From a virus: DNA of 23,757 nucleotides. Of the stretch, positions 4,278-11,146 are shown piece by piece. Below the pieces are notes generated by a model. That model saw only the letters and a program-made list of their open reading frames with translations, ran no database searches and was not told the DNA's origin. Every line of letters starts with the position of its first letter. Position 1 is the first letter of the stretch. The stretch covers positions 1-23,757 of IMG/VR virus record IMGVR_UViG_3300034418_008868. One strand, given 5' to 3'. A program made the position numbers and the translations under genes.

Positions 4278-4565
4278 ATGAGCAAAAAGTTGTTGTTAGA
4301 AGCTATCCATAGTAGCGGATTATTTAGAAACGTTAACTCCCTCCAATTATTTGTCTTAGGCCTTAATTACTGTATCCATTGTAATGAGCTTAAAGAGGCC
4401 CTGGATAGTAGGGGAGTATCTTATAAATTTATTGATGCCGATGCTAATGGTAAATTCTCCGATACTATTGAGGAACTAACTAACAATGAAAATTACCCAA
4501 TGGTTATACTTTATGACGGTAGAAATGCTGAAGTTATAACTGATAATTTTGAAAATTTATTTTAA
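4278..4565 (+). CDS. Glutaredoxin-like protein, 95 aa
   Basis: The protein has a thioredoxin-fold layout: a strand (LQLFVLGL), the redox motif C32-I-H-C35, a helix, a strand with DAD (YKFIDADANG), and the conserved cis-proline context NYPMVILYDG (P74). Length and motif fit small glutaredoxins. In T4-like phages such proteins supply electrons to ribonucleotide reductase for dNTP synthesis, and the same role is likely here although no nrd gene is in the window. The first 20 residues precede the usual fold start. It is followed 6 bases later by the 4572 gene, so the two are probably co-transcribed. Confidence 0.8.
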   Translation: MSKKLLLEAIHSSGLFRNVNSLQLFVLGLNYCIHCNELKEALDSRGVSYKFIDADANGKFSDTIEELTNNENYPMVILYDGRNAEVITDNFENLF

Positions 4566-4571
4566 TTTAAT

Positions 4572-4766
4572 ATGAGACAGAAACAACTAGTATCTAGAAA
4601 GCTAGATCAATTGGAAAATATGCTTAACAAGCTTAATTTCAAATTCCGTGAACTACCACTTTCTATTCAATCATCCCAGGAATTAAGAGAATTTGTTGAT
4701 TATCTGAAGGAACATGTATCAGATATCCAGACATTGATTAATAATGAAGGTGACGAATGGAGATAA
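4572..4766 (+). CDS. Small helical hypothetical protein, 64 aa
   Basis: The sequence is almost entirely helical, with heptad-like leucines (LVSRKLDQLENMLNKLNFKF and ELREFVDYLKEHVSDIQTL). It is probably a coiled-coil dimer or an adaptor. There is no membrane segment and no recognised family. It starts 6 bases after the glutaredoxin gene and ends just before the promoter of the HD-domain gene. Its start is the first ATG in the frame; nothing else supports it. Confidence 0.55.
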   Translation: MRQKQLVSRKLDQLENMLNKLNFKFRELPLSIQSSQELREFVDYLKEHVSDIQTLINNEGDEWR

Positions 4767-4767
4767 A

Positions 4768-4798
4768 TTTGGCTCTCTAATTCCTCTTTATTATATTA
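4768..4798 (+). promoter_or_regulatory. Bacteroidetes-type promoter before 4806
   Basis: TTTGGC (4768-4773), 17 bases, then TTATATTA (4791-4798). The ATG at 4806 is 8 bases after the -7 element. It probably drives the HD gene, the 5584 gene and gp55. Confidence 0.78.
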
Positions 4799-4805
4799 CC
4801 AGTAT

Positions 4806-5579
4806 ATGAGTTTAACACCAGAACAAATAGAGTCTAATTGGCAGCAGTTTTTAGGTCTAATCGACCTTTACATTTCTTCTCCTCGTAAAGAGAAATTACT
4901 TGAGTTCTACAATAAGTATGAAGAGCGTTTTTGTTTAATGCCTGCTAGTCACAAAAAAGAGTACCACAACTGTTTTCCAGGTGGTTACGTTGATCACGTA
5001 TTGCGTGTTGTTAATGCTGCCTTAGACATCGACATGGTATGGAAAAAATATGGTGTTAAAGAAACTTATACCACTGAGGAATTGGTATTCGCAGCCTTAA
5101 ATCATGATGTTGGAAAATTTGGTGATTTTGAAAATGAGGCTGTGATACCAAATCCTTCAGAATGGCATGTTAAAAATCGTGGTGAAATTTACGCCTTTAA
5201 TCCGGCGCTTGCTTATATGACTGTTCCAGATCGTGGTTTGTGGTTACTTACCCAATTTGGAATTGAGTATTCTCAAAACGAAATGCTTGCCATTAAGTTG
5301 CATGATGGATTGTATAATGAGTCAAATAAACCTTATTTGATGACTTGGATGCCAGAAACTAAACCTAGGACATCTTTGATCTACATTGTTCATCAAGCTG
5401 ACTTAATGGCAGCTCGTATTGAGTTTGAACACGAAGCATTAGATAGATTTGTTGATCCTAGAACTGTTGTAGCACCTAAAAAAGAACCTAGAGTAACAGC
5501 AGTTAAAAATAAAGAAGAAGCTTTCAAATCAATTAGCAAAAACAATCCTGGCTTTGCTGATATGTTAAAAAATTTATAA
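4806..5579 (+). CDS. HD-domain phosphohydrolase, 257 aa
   Basis: The metal-binding pattern of the HD superfamily is visible: H64 in GGYVDHVLRV, H100-D101 in LNHDVGKFG, H166-D167 in KLHDGLY, and D199 in VHQADLMAARIE. HD enzymes hydrolyse phosphate esters of nucleotides or nucleic acids with divalent metals; the substrate here is not evident. Related proteins occur in marine T4-like phages, where nucleotide metabolism or signalling roles have been proposed. The C-terminal 40 residues are lysine-rich and outside the fold. The start is fixed by the promoter 8 bases upstream. It is separated by four bases from the next gene and lies upstream of gp55, so expression before late transcription is likely. 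CGT arginine codons are common, unlike in the structural genes. Confidence 0.82.
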   Translation: MSLTPEQIESNWQQFLGLIDLYISSPRKEKLLEFYNKYEERFCLMPASHKKEYHNCFPGGYVDHVLRVVNAALDIDMVWKKYGVKETYTTEELVFAALNHDVGKFGDFENEAVIPNPSEWHVKNRGEIYAFNPALAYMTVPDRGLWLLTQFGIEYSQNEMLAIKLHDGLYNESNKPYLMTWMPETKPRTSLIYIVHQADLMAARIEFEHEALDRFVDPRTVVAPKKEPRVTAVKNKEEAFKSISKNNPGFADMLKNL

Positions 5580-5583
5580 TATT

Positions 5584-5865
5584 ATGACATTTACAATAAT
5601 AACCATACTAAATGTATCTCTTTGGGTTTTATCCATTGGTGGTTATATGGTATGGAACTTACTAAAGAAAAACGAGAAATTAGAAAATATTGTTAACCAA
5701 CAGCAGATGTTGATTCAAGAAATTTCTCAAACAATTGAAGAATCTGCTAAATACCTTAAAGAAATTGATAAACGTGGTTCATTCTCATCTGATGATGAAA
5801 TTGGATGGTTCTTTAAAGGTGTTAAAGAGATCCAATCAACATTAAACCAATTTATTATTAAATAA
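5584..5865 (+). CDS. Membrane-anchored coiled-coil protein, 93 aa
   Basis: Residues 3-26 form a membrane helix (ITILNVSLWVLSIGGYMVWN). They are followed by a coiled coil (EKLENIVNQQQMLIQEISQT) and a C-terminal segment with DDEIGWFFKGVKEIQSTLNQF. A similar arrangement, with a DEIG-FF-type C-terminal motif, is familiar from small conserved proteins of T4-like cyanophages. Its function there is not established as far as I know. Its stop overlaps the gp55 start codon (TAATG), so the two are translationally coupled. Confidence 0.7.
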   Translation: MTFTIITILNVSLWVLSIGGYMVWNLLKKNEKLENIVNQQQMLIQEISQTIEESAKYLKEIDKRGSFSSDDEIGWFFKGVKEIQSTLNQFIIK

Positions 5866-6626
5866 TGGAAGTTGCGGTATTACCTGAATTGGATGTCCCT
5901 ACAGTAGAACTCACTAAAAAGGGTACTGTACGTAAACGTAAACCTAAAAAGAAAAATACCTATTTTACTCAAGAAACAGAAGATGCTATTGTTAAATGGG
6001 CTAAAACAACTGATCAAGTTGAAAAAGATAGACTTTTTTCTGAACAGATTTATCACCCATTTTTCAAATTAACCGAAAATATTATTCATACTTTTAAGTA
6101 TTATTATACTGAAGTTGATACTATTAAAGAATTGCAACATGAAGTTATTATTTTCTTATTAGAAAAAATGCACATGTATGATCAATCTAAAGGTAAAGCA
6201 TATTCTTACTTTGGTACTATAGCTAAACGTTATTTAATTCTTTCTAATCAGGCTATATATAAGAAAATTAAAAATAAAGCTGAAGTAGAAGAGGTAGATG
6301 AAGACAATACAATCTATAATGATTTAGTAGCTGAAGCTGACCCAACTGGTCCAGCTGAGTTTATGGATTTGTTTTGTGATTTTATGGACAAGTATATTTA
6401 CCATTATTTTCCTAAACAAAAAGACGCTCAAGTAGCTGATTCAATTGTTGAGTTATTTAGAAAAAGAGAAAATATAGATATATTCAATAAAAAAGCATTA
6501 TACATCTATATTAGAGAAATGACTGACTCTACAACACCTCAAATTACTCGTATTATTAAACGTTTAAAAGTAGTTTATAAAGATCAATACGATAATTATT
6601 ATAACTATGGATATTTAAAACATTAG
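5865..6626 (+). CDS. gp55: Late-transcription sigma factor, T4 gp55-like, 253 aa
   Basis: gp55 replaces the host sigma factor on RNA polymerase and directs it to late promoters, working with the sliding clamp. Residues 69-130 show the reduced sigma region 2: LTENIIHTFKYYY, ELQHEVIIFLLEKM and KAYSYFGTIAKRYLI, the last a hallmark of T4-like phage gp55. The protein is longer than T4 gp55 (185 aa): it has a basic N-terminal extension (KKGTVRKRKPKKK, 19-31) and a long C-terminal part ending in a tyrosine-rich tail. The clamp-binding C-terminus cannot be verified by eye. The gene is expressed with the HD and 5584 genes from the 4768 promoter, which fits production before late structural genes. Confidence 0.82.
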   Translation: MEVAVLPELDVPTVELTKKGTVRKRKPKKKNTYFTQETEDAIVKWAKTTDQVEKDRLFSEQIYHPFFKLTENIIHTFKYYYTEVDTIKELQHEVIIFLLEKMHMYDQSKGKAYSYFGTIAKRYLILSNQAIYKKIKNKAEVEEVDEDNTIYNDLVAEADPTGPAEFMDLFCDFMDKYIYHYFPKQKDAQVADSIVELFRKRENIDIFNKKALYIYIREMTDSTTPQITRIIKRLKVVYKDQYDNYYNYGYLKH

Positions 6627-6640
6627 TCAAATTCTTGTTT

Positions 6641-6659
6641 TTGACTTGTATTTATATTA
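6641..6659 (+). promoter_or_regulatory. Possible promoter before 6671
   Basis: TTGACT (6641-6646) and TTATATTA (6652-6659), the latter overlapping a TATTTATA (6649-6656), precede the ATG at 6671. The spacing between the two boxes is far too short for the cassette seen elsewhere. Only the -7-like box or the TATTTATA motif is likely to matter. Confidence 0.35.
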
Positions 6660-6670
6660 TATACAAGCGT

Positions 6671-6997
6671 ATGAATTTTGATACAATCATATTTAAAGAT
6701 AAAACTTTCGGTTCGTTGCTAGAGGATATTTATAAAAACTCTAAGGAAAAAGAAAAACAACTAAAAGCTTTAATCTCTCAATTAAAAGAATTTATCCATG
6801 AACCTGGTGACGCTGTCATGATGGTTCCTTTGTTAAAAGAATATCTTGAAATTAGTGTTAAGAATGATGATGCTTTAATCAAGATGGCAGGTATTGTTCA
6901 AAGAGCAATGAATGCTGCTTCACAAGATGGTGGTGAATTATTAACTGAGAAAGAAAAAGAAATGTTGTTTGAATCCTTACAAGAGATTAAAGACTAA
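6671..6997 (+). CDS. Conserved phage protein of unknown function, 108 aa
   Basis: The frame is open from 6635, but the ATG at 6671 (MNFDTIIFKDKTFGS) is preferred because the region before it carries promoter-like boxes and encodes a hydrophobic stretch unlike the rest. The product is soluble and helical: a charged helix (NSKEKEKQLKALISQLKEF), then MMVPLLKEYLEISVKNDDAL and IKMAGIVQRAMNAA. It resembles a small protein found in other T4-like phages next to structural or regulatory genes, but I cannot name a function. Its stop codon is immediately followed by the ATG of the hub gene, so it may be the first gene of the baseplate operon. Confidence 0.65.
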   Translation: MNFDTIIFKDKTFGSLLEDIYKNSKEKEKQLKALISQLKEFIHEPGDAVMMVPLLKEYLEISVKNDDALIKMAGIVQRAMNAASQDGGELLTEKEKEMLFESLQEIKD

Positions 6998-7476
6998 ATG
7001 CCTACTAGTGCTACTTATATAATAACCGGAAACCCAACTGGAAATGTTAACTCATCTTTAGCTGCTAATGCTTTGATAAAAGTAGCAGAGTTGTTAGTAG
7101 TGATATTTTTGGACGAGTACTATCTGTAAATAATGATAGATCAATTACTTTTGAGTATTTAAATAATAATTTTAACTCATCAACAGTAGGAACTTCAACT
7201 TCTGGACAAACTGCTTATCCATCTTCTAATACAATAATTAAACTTCCAGTTGTTGGAGAAATAGTTAAATTATTTAATGGTCCTGAACCTTTTAATTTAT
7301 CAACAAATAAAGCACAATATACTAAAGTAATTTATTATGAACCTCAACCCTTAAATGCTTGGCAAGATGTTAATAATAATGTTATATTAGATAACACTAT
7401 ACCACAAAATACCCCACAAGGAAATAATGTTAATGTTGATGTTAACTCATATATAAACTCTTCAAACGGATTTTAA
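6998..7476 (+). CDS. Baseplate hub OB-fold protein (gp5 N-terminal type), frameshifted
   Basis: The ATG at 6998 abuts the preceding stop and opens a frame that ends at TAA 7127-7129 after 43 codons. From 7069 the -1 frame is open to TAA 7474-7476 and encodes phage hub OB-domain features: IFGRVLSVNNDRSITFEYLN, IKLPVVGEIVKLFNGP and YYEPQPLNAWQDV. No ATG occurs in that frame before the conserved start. Joining the two at the AAAA run (7078-7081) gives ALIKSSRVVSSDIFGRV and a protein of about 159 residues. One missing A, a real mutation or a programmed -1 shift would all explain this. The product would form the platform on which the cell-puncturing spike sits. It overlaps the next gene by TAATG. 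Confidence 0.6.
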
Positions 7477-8813
7477 TGGCTGGAGAATATAGTAATAATA
7501 AATATTATAGAAGAAGGATTAATCCTGGTGATGTTACTATTGAAGGTAGAGCATCTAATGGAATGACTTTAGATAATACTGGTAATGTTTTTTTATATTC
7601 TTCACAAAATCAAAATATAACTAATCAATTAACATCAAGTAATTATGATGGGGCTATAGAAATATCACCTAACACTGATAATTCTTTTATAGGTATTATA
7701 TCAACCTCAACAGATTCTTTAATATCAAATTCTCCTATCAATATCCAGATGGGTTCTACAAACTATACTACTTTTAATTTAGAAAATAATTCTTCTAATT
7801 ATATAGTTACAAACCCAACAGGAGCTTTACCTACTCAAGCATTAACCCAATCTTCTGTTTTACCTAATGAAGAACCTTCTAATGAAGAAGTATTAGAAAA
7901 AATTAAAACAGTAATTCCTCAATTTAATCCTGATGAATTTGAAGATTTAATAATTTATCAATTACCTGAAGATGAAGATCTTGAATCTATTCAATTAAGT
8001 GATGTTGATAATCCTTATTATCAAGAGTTTTTTGTTTCACAAGCTTATATAGAATCTATATCGGCCGATCAAGAGTTAAACATTTTATCAACTCCAACAA
8101 CCCCAATTTCAACTTTTAAACTTACCTCAGAACAAGAAAAAGAGGCTCAATCTGCTTTAAATGATATATCTAGTTTTACTTACAATCCTAGAATAACTTC
8201 TGGTGGTACTGGAGCCGGTGCCGGTTGTAAAAGAAGTGGTAGGGTAGCTATGACAAAAAATGAGTACATTTATTATATGAAAAAACTTCTTGAAACAGCT
8301 AATATACCTATTAATCAGTATACTTTAATTTTTATGTTAGCTTGGAGAGAACAAGAAGGAGCTTGTGCTTTATATAATGCCTTTAATTCAACTCAACCAA
8401 CAGGATGTGTTAAAGATAATTCAGGAAATTGTATAAGTTTAAATAAAGCTAAAGTTACAGATTATACTTCTTTTGAAAATGGTATTAATGCTAATGCTGG
8501 TTTATGGAAAAGTTCAAGATATGCTCCTATAGTAGCTGCTTTAAAAACAGCTTCATCTTATCAAGATCTTTTTAATTTAATAGCTAGCCAATCAGATGGT
8601 CCAAGTAATGGTGCTTTTTATGTTTGGTCTCAAGGCTTTTACAAAGAACGTTCTAGATGTTGTGGTTCTGGGTGTTCTCGTAACCCAAATTGTTGCAACA
8701 AATATAAATGCCCAGCACCTACTAATGTCAATAATTATATAGCTCCTATAATAGAAAGATGGATTAACGCTGGTAAAATAACTATAACTAATGCTATATT
8801 TAAAAAATCATGA
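7476..8813 (+). CDS. Baseplate hub/spike protein with lysozyme-like domain, 445 aa
   Basis: Residues 14-30 (RINPGDVTIEGRASNGM) match the conserved start of the second half of gp5-like hub proteins (GDV.EGR.GNS). Residues about 60-100 continue that beta-rich part (GAIEISPNTDNSF, INIQMGST). After an acidic linker, residues 255-432 form a lysozyme-like domain: LIFMLAWREQEG with candidate catalytic Glu292 or Glu294, ALYNAFNSTQPTGC, then YTSFENGINANAGLW and YAPIVAAL. It should cut peptidoglycan during tail penetration, as the gp5 lysozyme does in T4. Ten cysteines lie between 251 and 412, six of them in 395-412, suggesting disulphides or a metal site. It overlaps both neighbours, and together the three ORFs correspond to one gp5-like protein. 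Confidence 0.7.
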   Translation: MAGEYSNNKYYRRRINPGDVTIEGRASNGMTLDNTGNVFLYSSQNQNITNQLTSSNYDGAIEISPNTDNSFIGIISTSTDSLISNSPINIQMGSTNYTTFNLENNSSNYIVTNPTGALPTQALTQSSVLPNEEPSNEEVLEKIKTVIPQFNPDEFEDLIIYQLPEDEDLESIQLSDVDNPYYQEFFVSQAYIESISADQELNILSTPTTPISTFKLTSEQEKEAQSALNDISSFTYNPRITSGGTGAGAGCKRSGRVAMTKNEYIYYMKKLLETANIPINQYTLIFMLAWREQEGACALYNAFNSTQPTGCVKDNSGNCISLNKAKVTDYTSFENGINANAGLWKSSRYAPIVAALKTASSYQDLFNLIASQSDGPSNGAFYVWSQGFYKERSRCCGSGCSRNPNCCNKYKCPAPTNVNNYIAPIIERWINAGKITITNAIFKKS

Positions 8814-9256
8814 GTACAACATTACCTAGTCAATACGAAGGAGAACAGATTATATTATCATCTGGTCGACTTATCTTAAATGGTAGGTCTGATAGTGTAT
8901 TCTTAAGTTCTAATCAATATATTCATATAAATGCTAATGAAGGTGTTTATATTGATGTCGGACCTGAAGATACTGATAATATAGTTAATAAATTTTATAT
9001 TAATTCTCCATTAATTCAATTAGGTGATGAGAAAAAAGGTAATTTACAAGCAGTAGTTAAAGCTGATGATTTAAAACAAATATTAACAGAAATGGTTAAC
9101 GCTATTAATAATTTTAATGAATTAGCCGCTACAAGTACTAAATTACCTCCTGTATATGCTGCAGCTGCTGATTTTTTAAAAATTCAATTGAATTTAAGTT
9201 TACAAAAACTAGATAATCCTGGTTTTTATAAGTCTAATATAACTAAAACTATATAA
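8810..9256 (+). CDS. gp5-like needle/C-terminal baseplate protein, 148 aa
   Basis: The N-terminal 50 residues (GEQIILSSGRLILNGRSDSV, FLSSNQYIHINANEGVYID) are the short repeated strands typical of the C-terminal stalk of gp5-like spike proteins in marine T4-like phages. There the motif ILSSGR(L/I)ILN is followed by LSS and INAN elements that build a trimeric beta structure. Then come an IQLGD motif and a helical end (DLKQILTEMVNAINNFNEL). The gene overlaps the lysozyme-domain gene by four bases (ATGA) and the next by TAATG. It is probably the needle portion, made as a separate chain. Confidence 0.65.
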   Translation: MSTTLPSQYEGEQIILSSGRLILNGRSDSVFLSSNQYIHINANEGVYIDVGPEDTDNIVNKFYINSPLIQLGDEKKGNLQAVVKADDLKQILTEMVNAINNFNELAATSTKLPPVYAAAADFLKIQLNLSLQKLDNPGFYKSNITKTI

Positions 9257-10299
9257 TGGGTATTTTTGATTTAGTTAAAAAATTACAACCTACCTTAGAA
9301 CTTCCTGATTTAGAAGAAGTAGGTGACTTTGGCTTTTCAGCTCCATCATTTGAAGATGCTAAAAATTCTGTTGGACAAAAAGTATCTGGTTCTGTTAGTG
9401 ATTTTAAAACAAAAGTATCCTCTTCATTATCAAATACTGATTTAGATGGTGATGGTTCTTTAGGAGTTAAAGAAATTGTAAAAGCATTAATTCCTATATT
9501 AAAACCTATACTAATATCTATAGCTACATCAGAAGAAAATATAAACAAAATAACTAAATCAGCTACATCATTATTAGATAGAAAAGGAAGAGTAGAAATT
9601 CAAGGTACAACTGTTAATTTTTACCCAGTTGTTGATGGTCCTTGGTTAGAGATTAAAGCTCAGTTTGATAGAAGAATTCAGTCTACTACTAAAACTATAG
9701 AAAAAATAAATGATGGTATAGAAAAACTTAATAAAATTTTAGGATTTGCTAATAAAATATTAACAGGATTACAAATACTTCTTAAATTTAGAGAAGGTCA
9801 AATTGAAGTTCAATTTATTTCAACCACTACTGAATTAGCAAGCCCATCACCTTCTAAACCTACAACAGGATTATCACTTGCTGATATACTTAAAAAATAT
9901 GAAAAAAATATTAAACTTCAACAAACTATTAGTGATATAAATGAAGTTATTGGAGTTATAAAAGCTTTAATAACAACAGCCAATTCTTTATTATCTAATT
10001 TAAAATTTTTATTAAGTCAAGCCCAACTTAATATTATCAACAACCCAGCAGATTACAAAAACACTAAAGAAGAATTAATAACATCTATTAAATCTACTGA
10101 AGTACCTTTAACATTAGAAGAAACTATAATAGGTTCAAATGGTATAAAATATACTATTAAAATTGTTGCTTTAGATAATGGATTTAATAAAGCAGTAGCA
10201 TATGAAGCTTTATCAGGATTATTAATAACCCAAACAGCTCCTAGTATAATTAAAACACCATACGAATTAATTCAAGAATTAAAACGAATACTTAGTTAA
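9256..10299 (+). CDS. Predicted baseplate/tail protein with EF-hand loop, 347 aa
   Basis: Residues 62-73 (DLDGDGSLGVKE) are a perfect EF-hand calcium loop: D-x-D-G-D-G-x-L-x-x-x-E. The remainder is long and helical (IVKALIPILKPILISIAT, KTIEKINDGIEKLNKILGFA, and helices around residues 230-260), with a beta-rich insertion near residues 110-135. Length and helical content suit a hub or tube-associated protein. It lies between the spike genes and gp25, so a baseplate hub role is likely, but no family is identified. The stop is followed by a TATAAATATTTATA motif and a 17-base gap, where a new transcript probably begins. Confidence 0.6.
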   Translation: MGIFDLVKKLQPTLELPDLEEVGDFGFSAPSFEDAKNSVGQKVSGSVSDFKTKVSSSLSNTDLDGDGSLGVKEIVKALIPILKPILISIATSEENINKITKSATSLLDRKGRVEIQGTTVNFYPVVDGPWLEIKAQFDRRIQSTTKTIEKINDGIEKLNKILGFANKILTGLQILLKFREGQIEVQFISTTTELASPSPSKPTTGLSLADILKKYEKNIKLQQTISDINEVIGVIKALITTANSLLSNLKFLLSQAQLNIINNPADYKNTKEELITSIKSTEVPLTLEETIIGSNGIKYTIKIVALDNGFNKAVAYEALSGLLITQTAPSIIKTPYELIQELKRILS

Positions 10300-10313
10300 T
10301 ATAAATATTTATA
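10300..10313 (+). promoter_or_regulatory. Candidate gp55-dependent late promoter
   Basis: TATAAATA (10300-10307), the exact T4 late -10 box, overlaps TATTTATA (10306-10313); together they form the palindrome TATAAATATTTATA. The ATG at 10317 follows 3 bases later. This is the best late-promoter match in the window and fits the presence of gp55. Confidence 0.6.
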
Positions 10314-10316
10314 AAC

Positions 10317-10745
10317 ATGAAAGCAAATGAATTTTTAAATGCAATCAGAAAAGTTGTGCGAGATGAAGTACGAAATGTACTTCGTGAAGAACTCAATGAA
10401 ATGAGTAAACCTCAAGTTAATGAATCTAGAACAGTAAAAAATATTGTTAAAGATATCCCTGTTAAAAAACAAACATTTAAACCAACAGGTGACCCAATTA
10501 AAGACATTTTACAAGAAACAGCCGCTGATGGTAGTTGGAGAACTTTAATAAATGGTACTTCTCCTATGGCCCCTAATTTTTCATCTATGATGCCTAATAT
10601 GGGAGGTAATGAAACTAAAGTAACTTCTGTAGAAAATTTTTTACAACAATCAGGTCCTGTTAAAGACATTAATCAAGTACAAATAGATGCTGTTCCTGAT
10701 TATAGAGCTATAATGGGTAAATTAAAAGAAAACGGTAAAATCTAA
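10317..10745 (+). CDS. Hypothetical structural or assembly protein, 142 aa
   Basis: The N-terminus is an amphipathic, charged helix (NAIRKVVRDEVRNVLREELN). It is followed by a low-complexity linker with methionine and proline (SPMAPNFSSMMPNMGG) and a short helical C-terminus (VPDYRAIMGKLKENGKI). The product is probably partly disordered. Such proteins in tail operons can be scaffolds, chaperones or minor baseplate components; I see no diagnostic motif. It is the first gene after the late-promoter motif and overlaps gp25 by TAATG. Confidence 0.55.
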   Translation: MKANEFLNAIRKVVRDEVRNVLREELNEMSKPQVNESRTVKNIVKDIPVKKQTFKPTGDPIKDILQETAADGSWRTLINGTSPMAPNFSSMMPNMGGNETKVTSVENFLQQSGPVKDINQVQIDAVPDYRAIMGKLKENGKI

Positions 10746-11146
10746 TGCCAGTAAGACCAATATATAGAATTAATCCCCAAGTAGCTAGACCTCAAAGAGC
10801 TTTGGGGATAAGTGTTTTGTATAATGGTAATGGTGTATTTAATCAAACTATCACAACAAAAGATCAAGTTAAATCTCAATTAATTAATTATGTTTTAACT
10901 AATAAAGGTGAAAGACTTTTTGATCCTAACTTTGGAGGAGATATAAGACGTATGCTTTTTGATCCTACTACTAATGTTGATAGTATAATAGCTACCTTAG
11001 AACAAGGGATATTAGAATATGTTCCTGGAGTTATTATCAACAATATAACCATAAACACAGATCCAGATAGCTATACAGCTAACTTAATAATAGATTATAG
11101 TATATATGATCAAAAAGATCTTTTAAATATTAATATAACACAATGA
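10745..11146 (+). CDS. gp25: Baseplate wedge protein gp25, 133 aa
   Basis: gp25 joins the inner baseplate wedge to the hub and sheath. The family signature is clear at residues 54-74: KGERLFDPNFGGDIRRMLFD, preceded by the helix KSQLINYVLTN and followed by a C-terminal strand pair (IINNITINTD and TANLIIDYSIYD). The length is close to that of T4 gp25 (132 aa). The N-terminal 30 residues are a short extension. Its stop overlaps gp6 by ATGA, the order normally seen in contractile-tail phages. Confidence 0.9.
   Translation: MPVRPIYRINPQVARPQRALGISVLYNGNGVFNQTITTKDQVKSQLINYVLTNKGERLFDPNFGGDIRRMLFDPTTNVDSIIATLEQGILEYVPGVIINNITINTDPDSYTANLIIDYSIYDQKDLLNINITQ

Noticed and set aside
6629-6659. A full TTTGGC-N17-TTATATTA promoter before 6671
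   Set aside because: The position 17 bases before the -7-like box reads AAATTC, so the -33 element is absent; only a weak promoter is listed.
6635-6670. Upstream start at 6635 for the 6671 gene
   Set aside because: It would translate through promoter-like boxes and add a hydrophobic stretch unlike the rest of the protein.
9249-9548. 99-codon minus-strand ORF
   Set aside because: Antisense shadow of the EF-hand protein gene; no promoter or domain.
10412-10669. 85-codon minus-strand ORF
   Set aside because: Antisense shadow of the 10317 gene.
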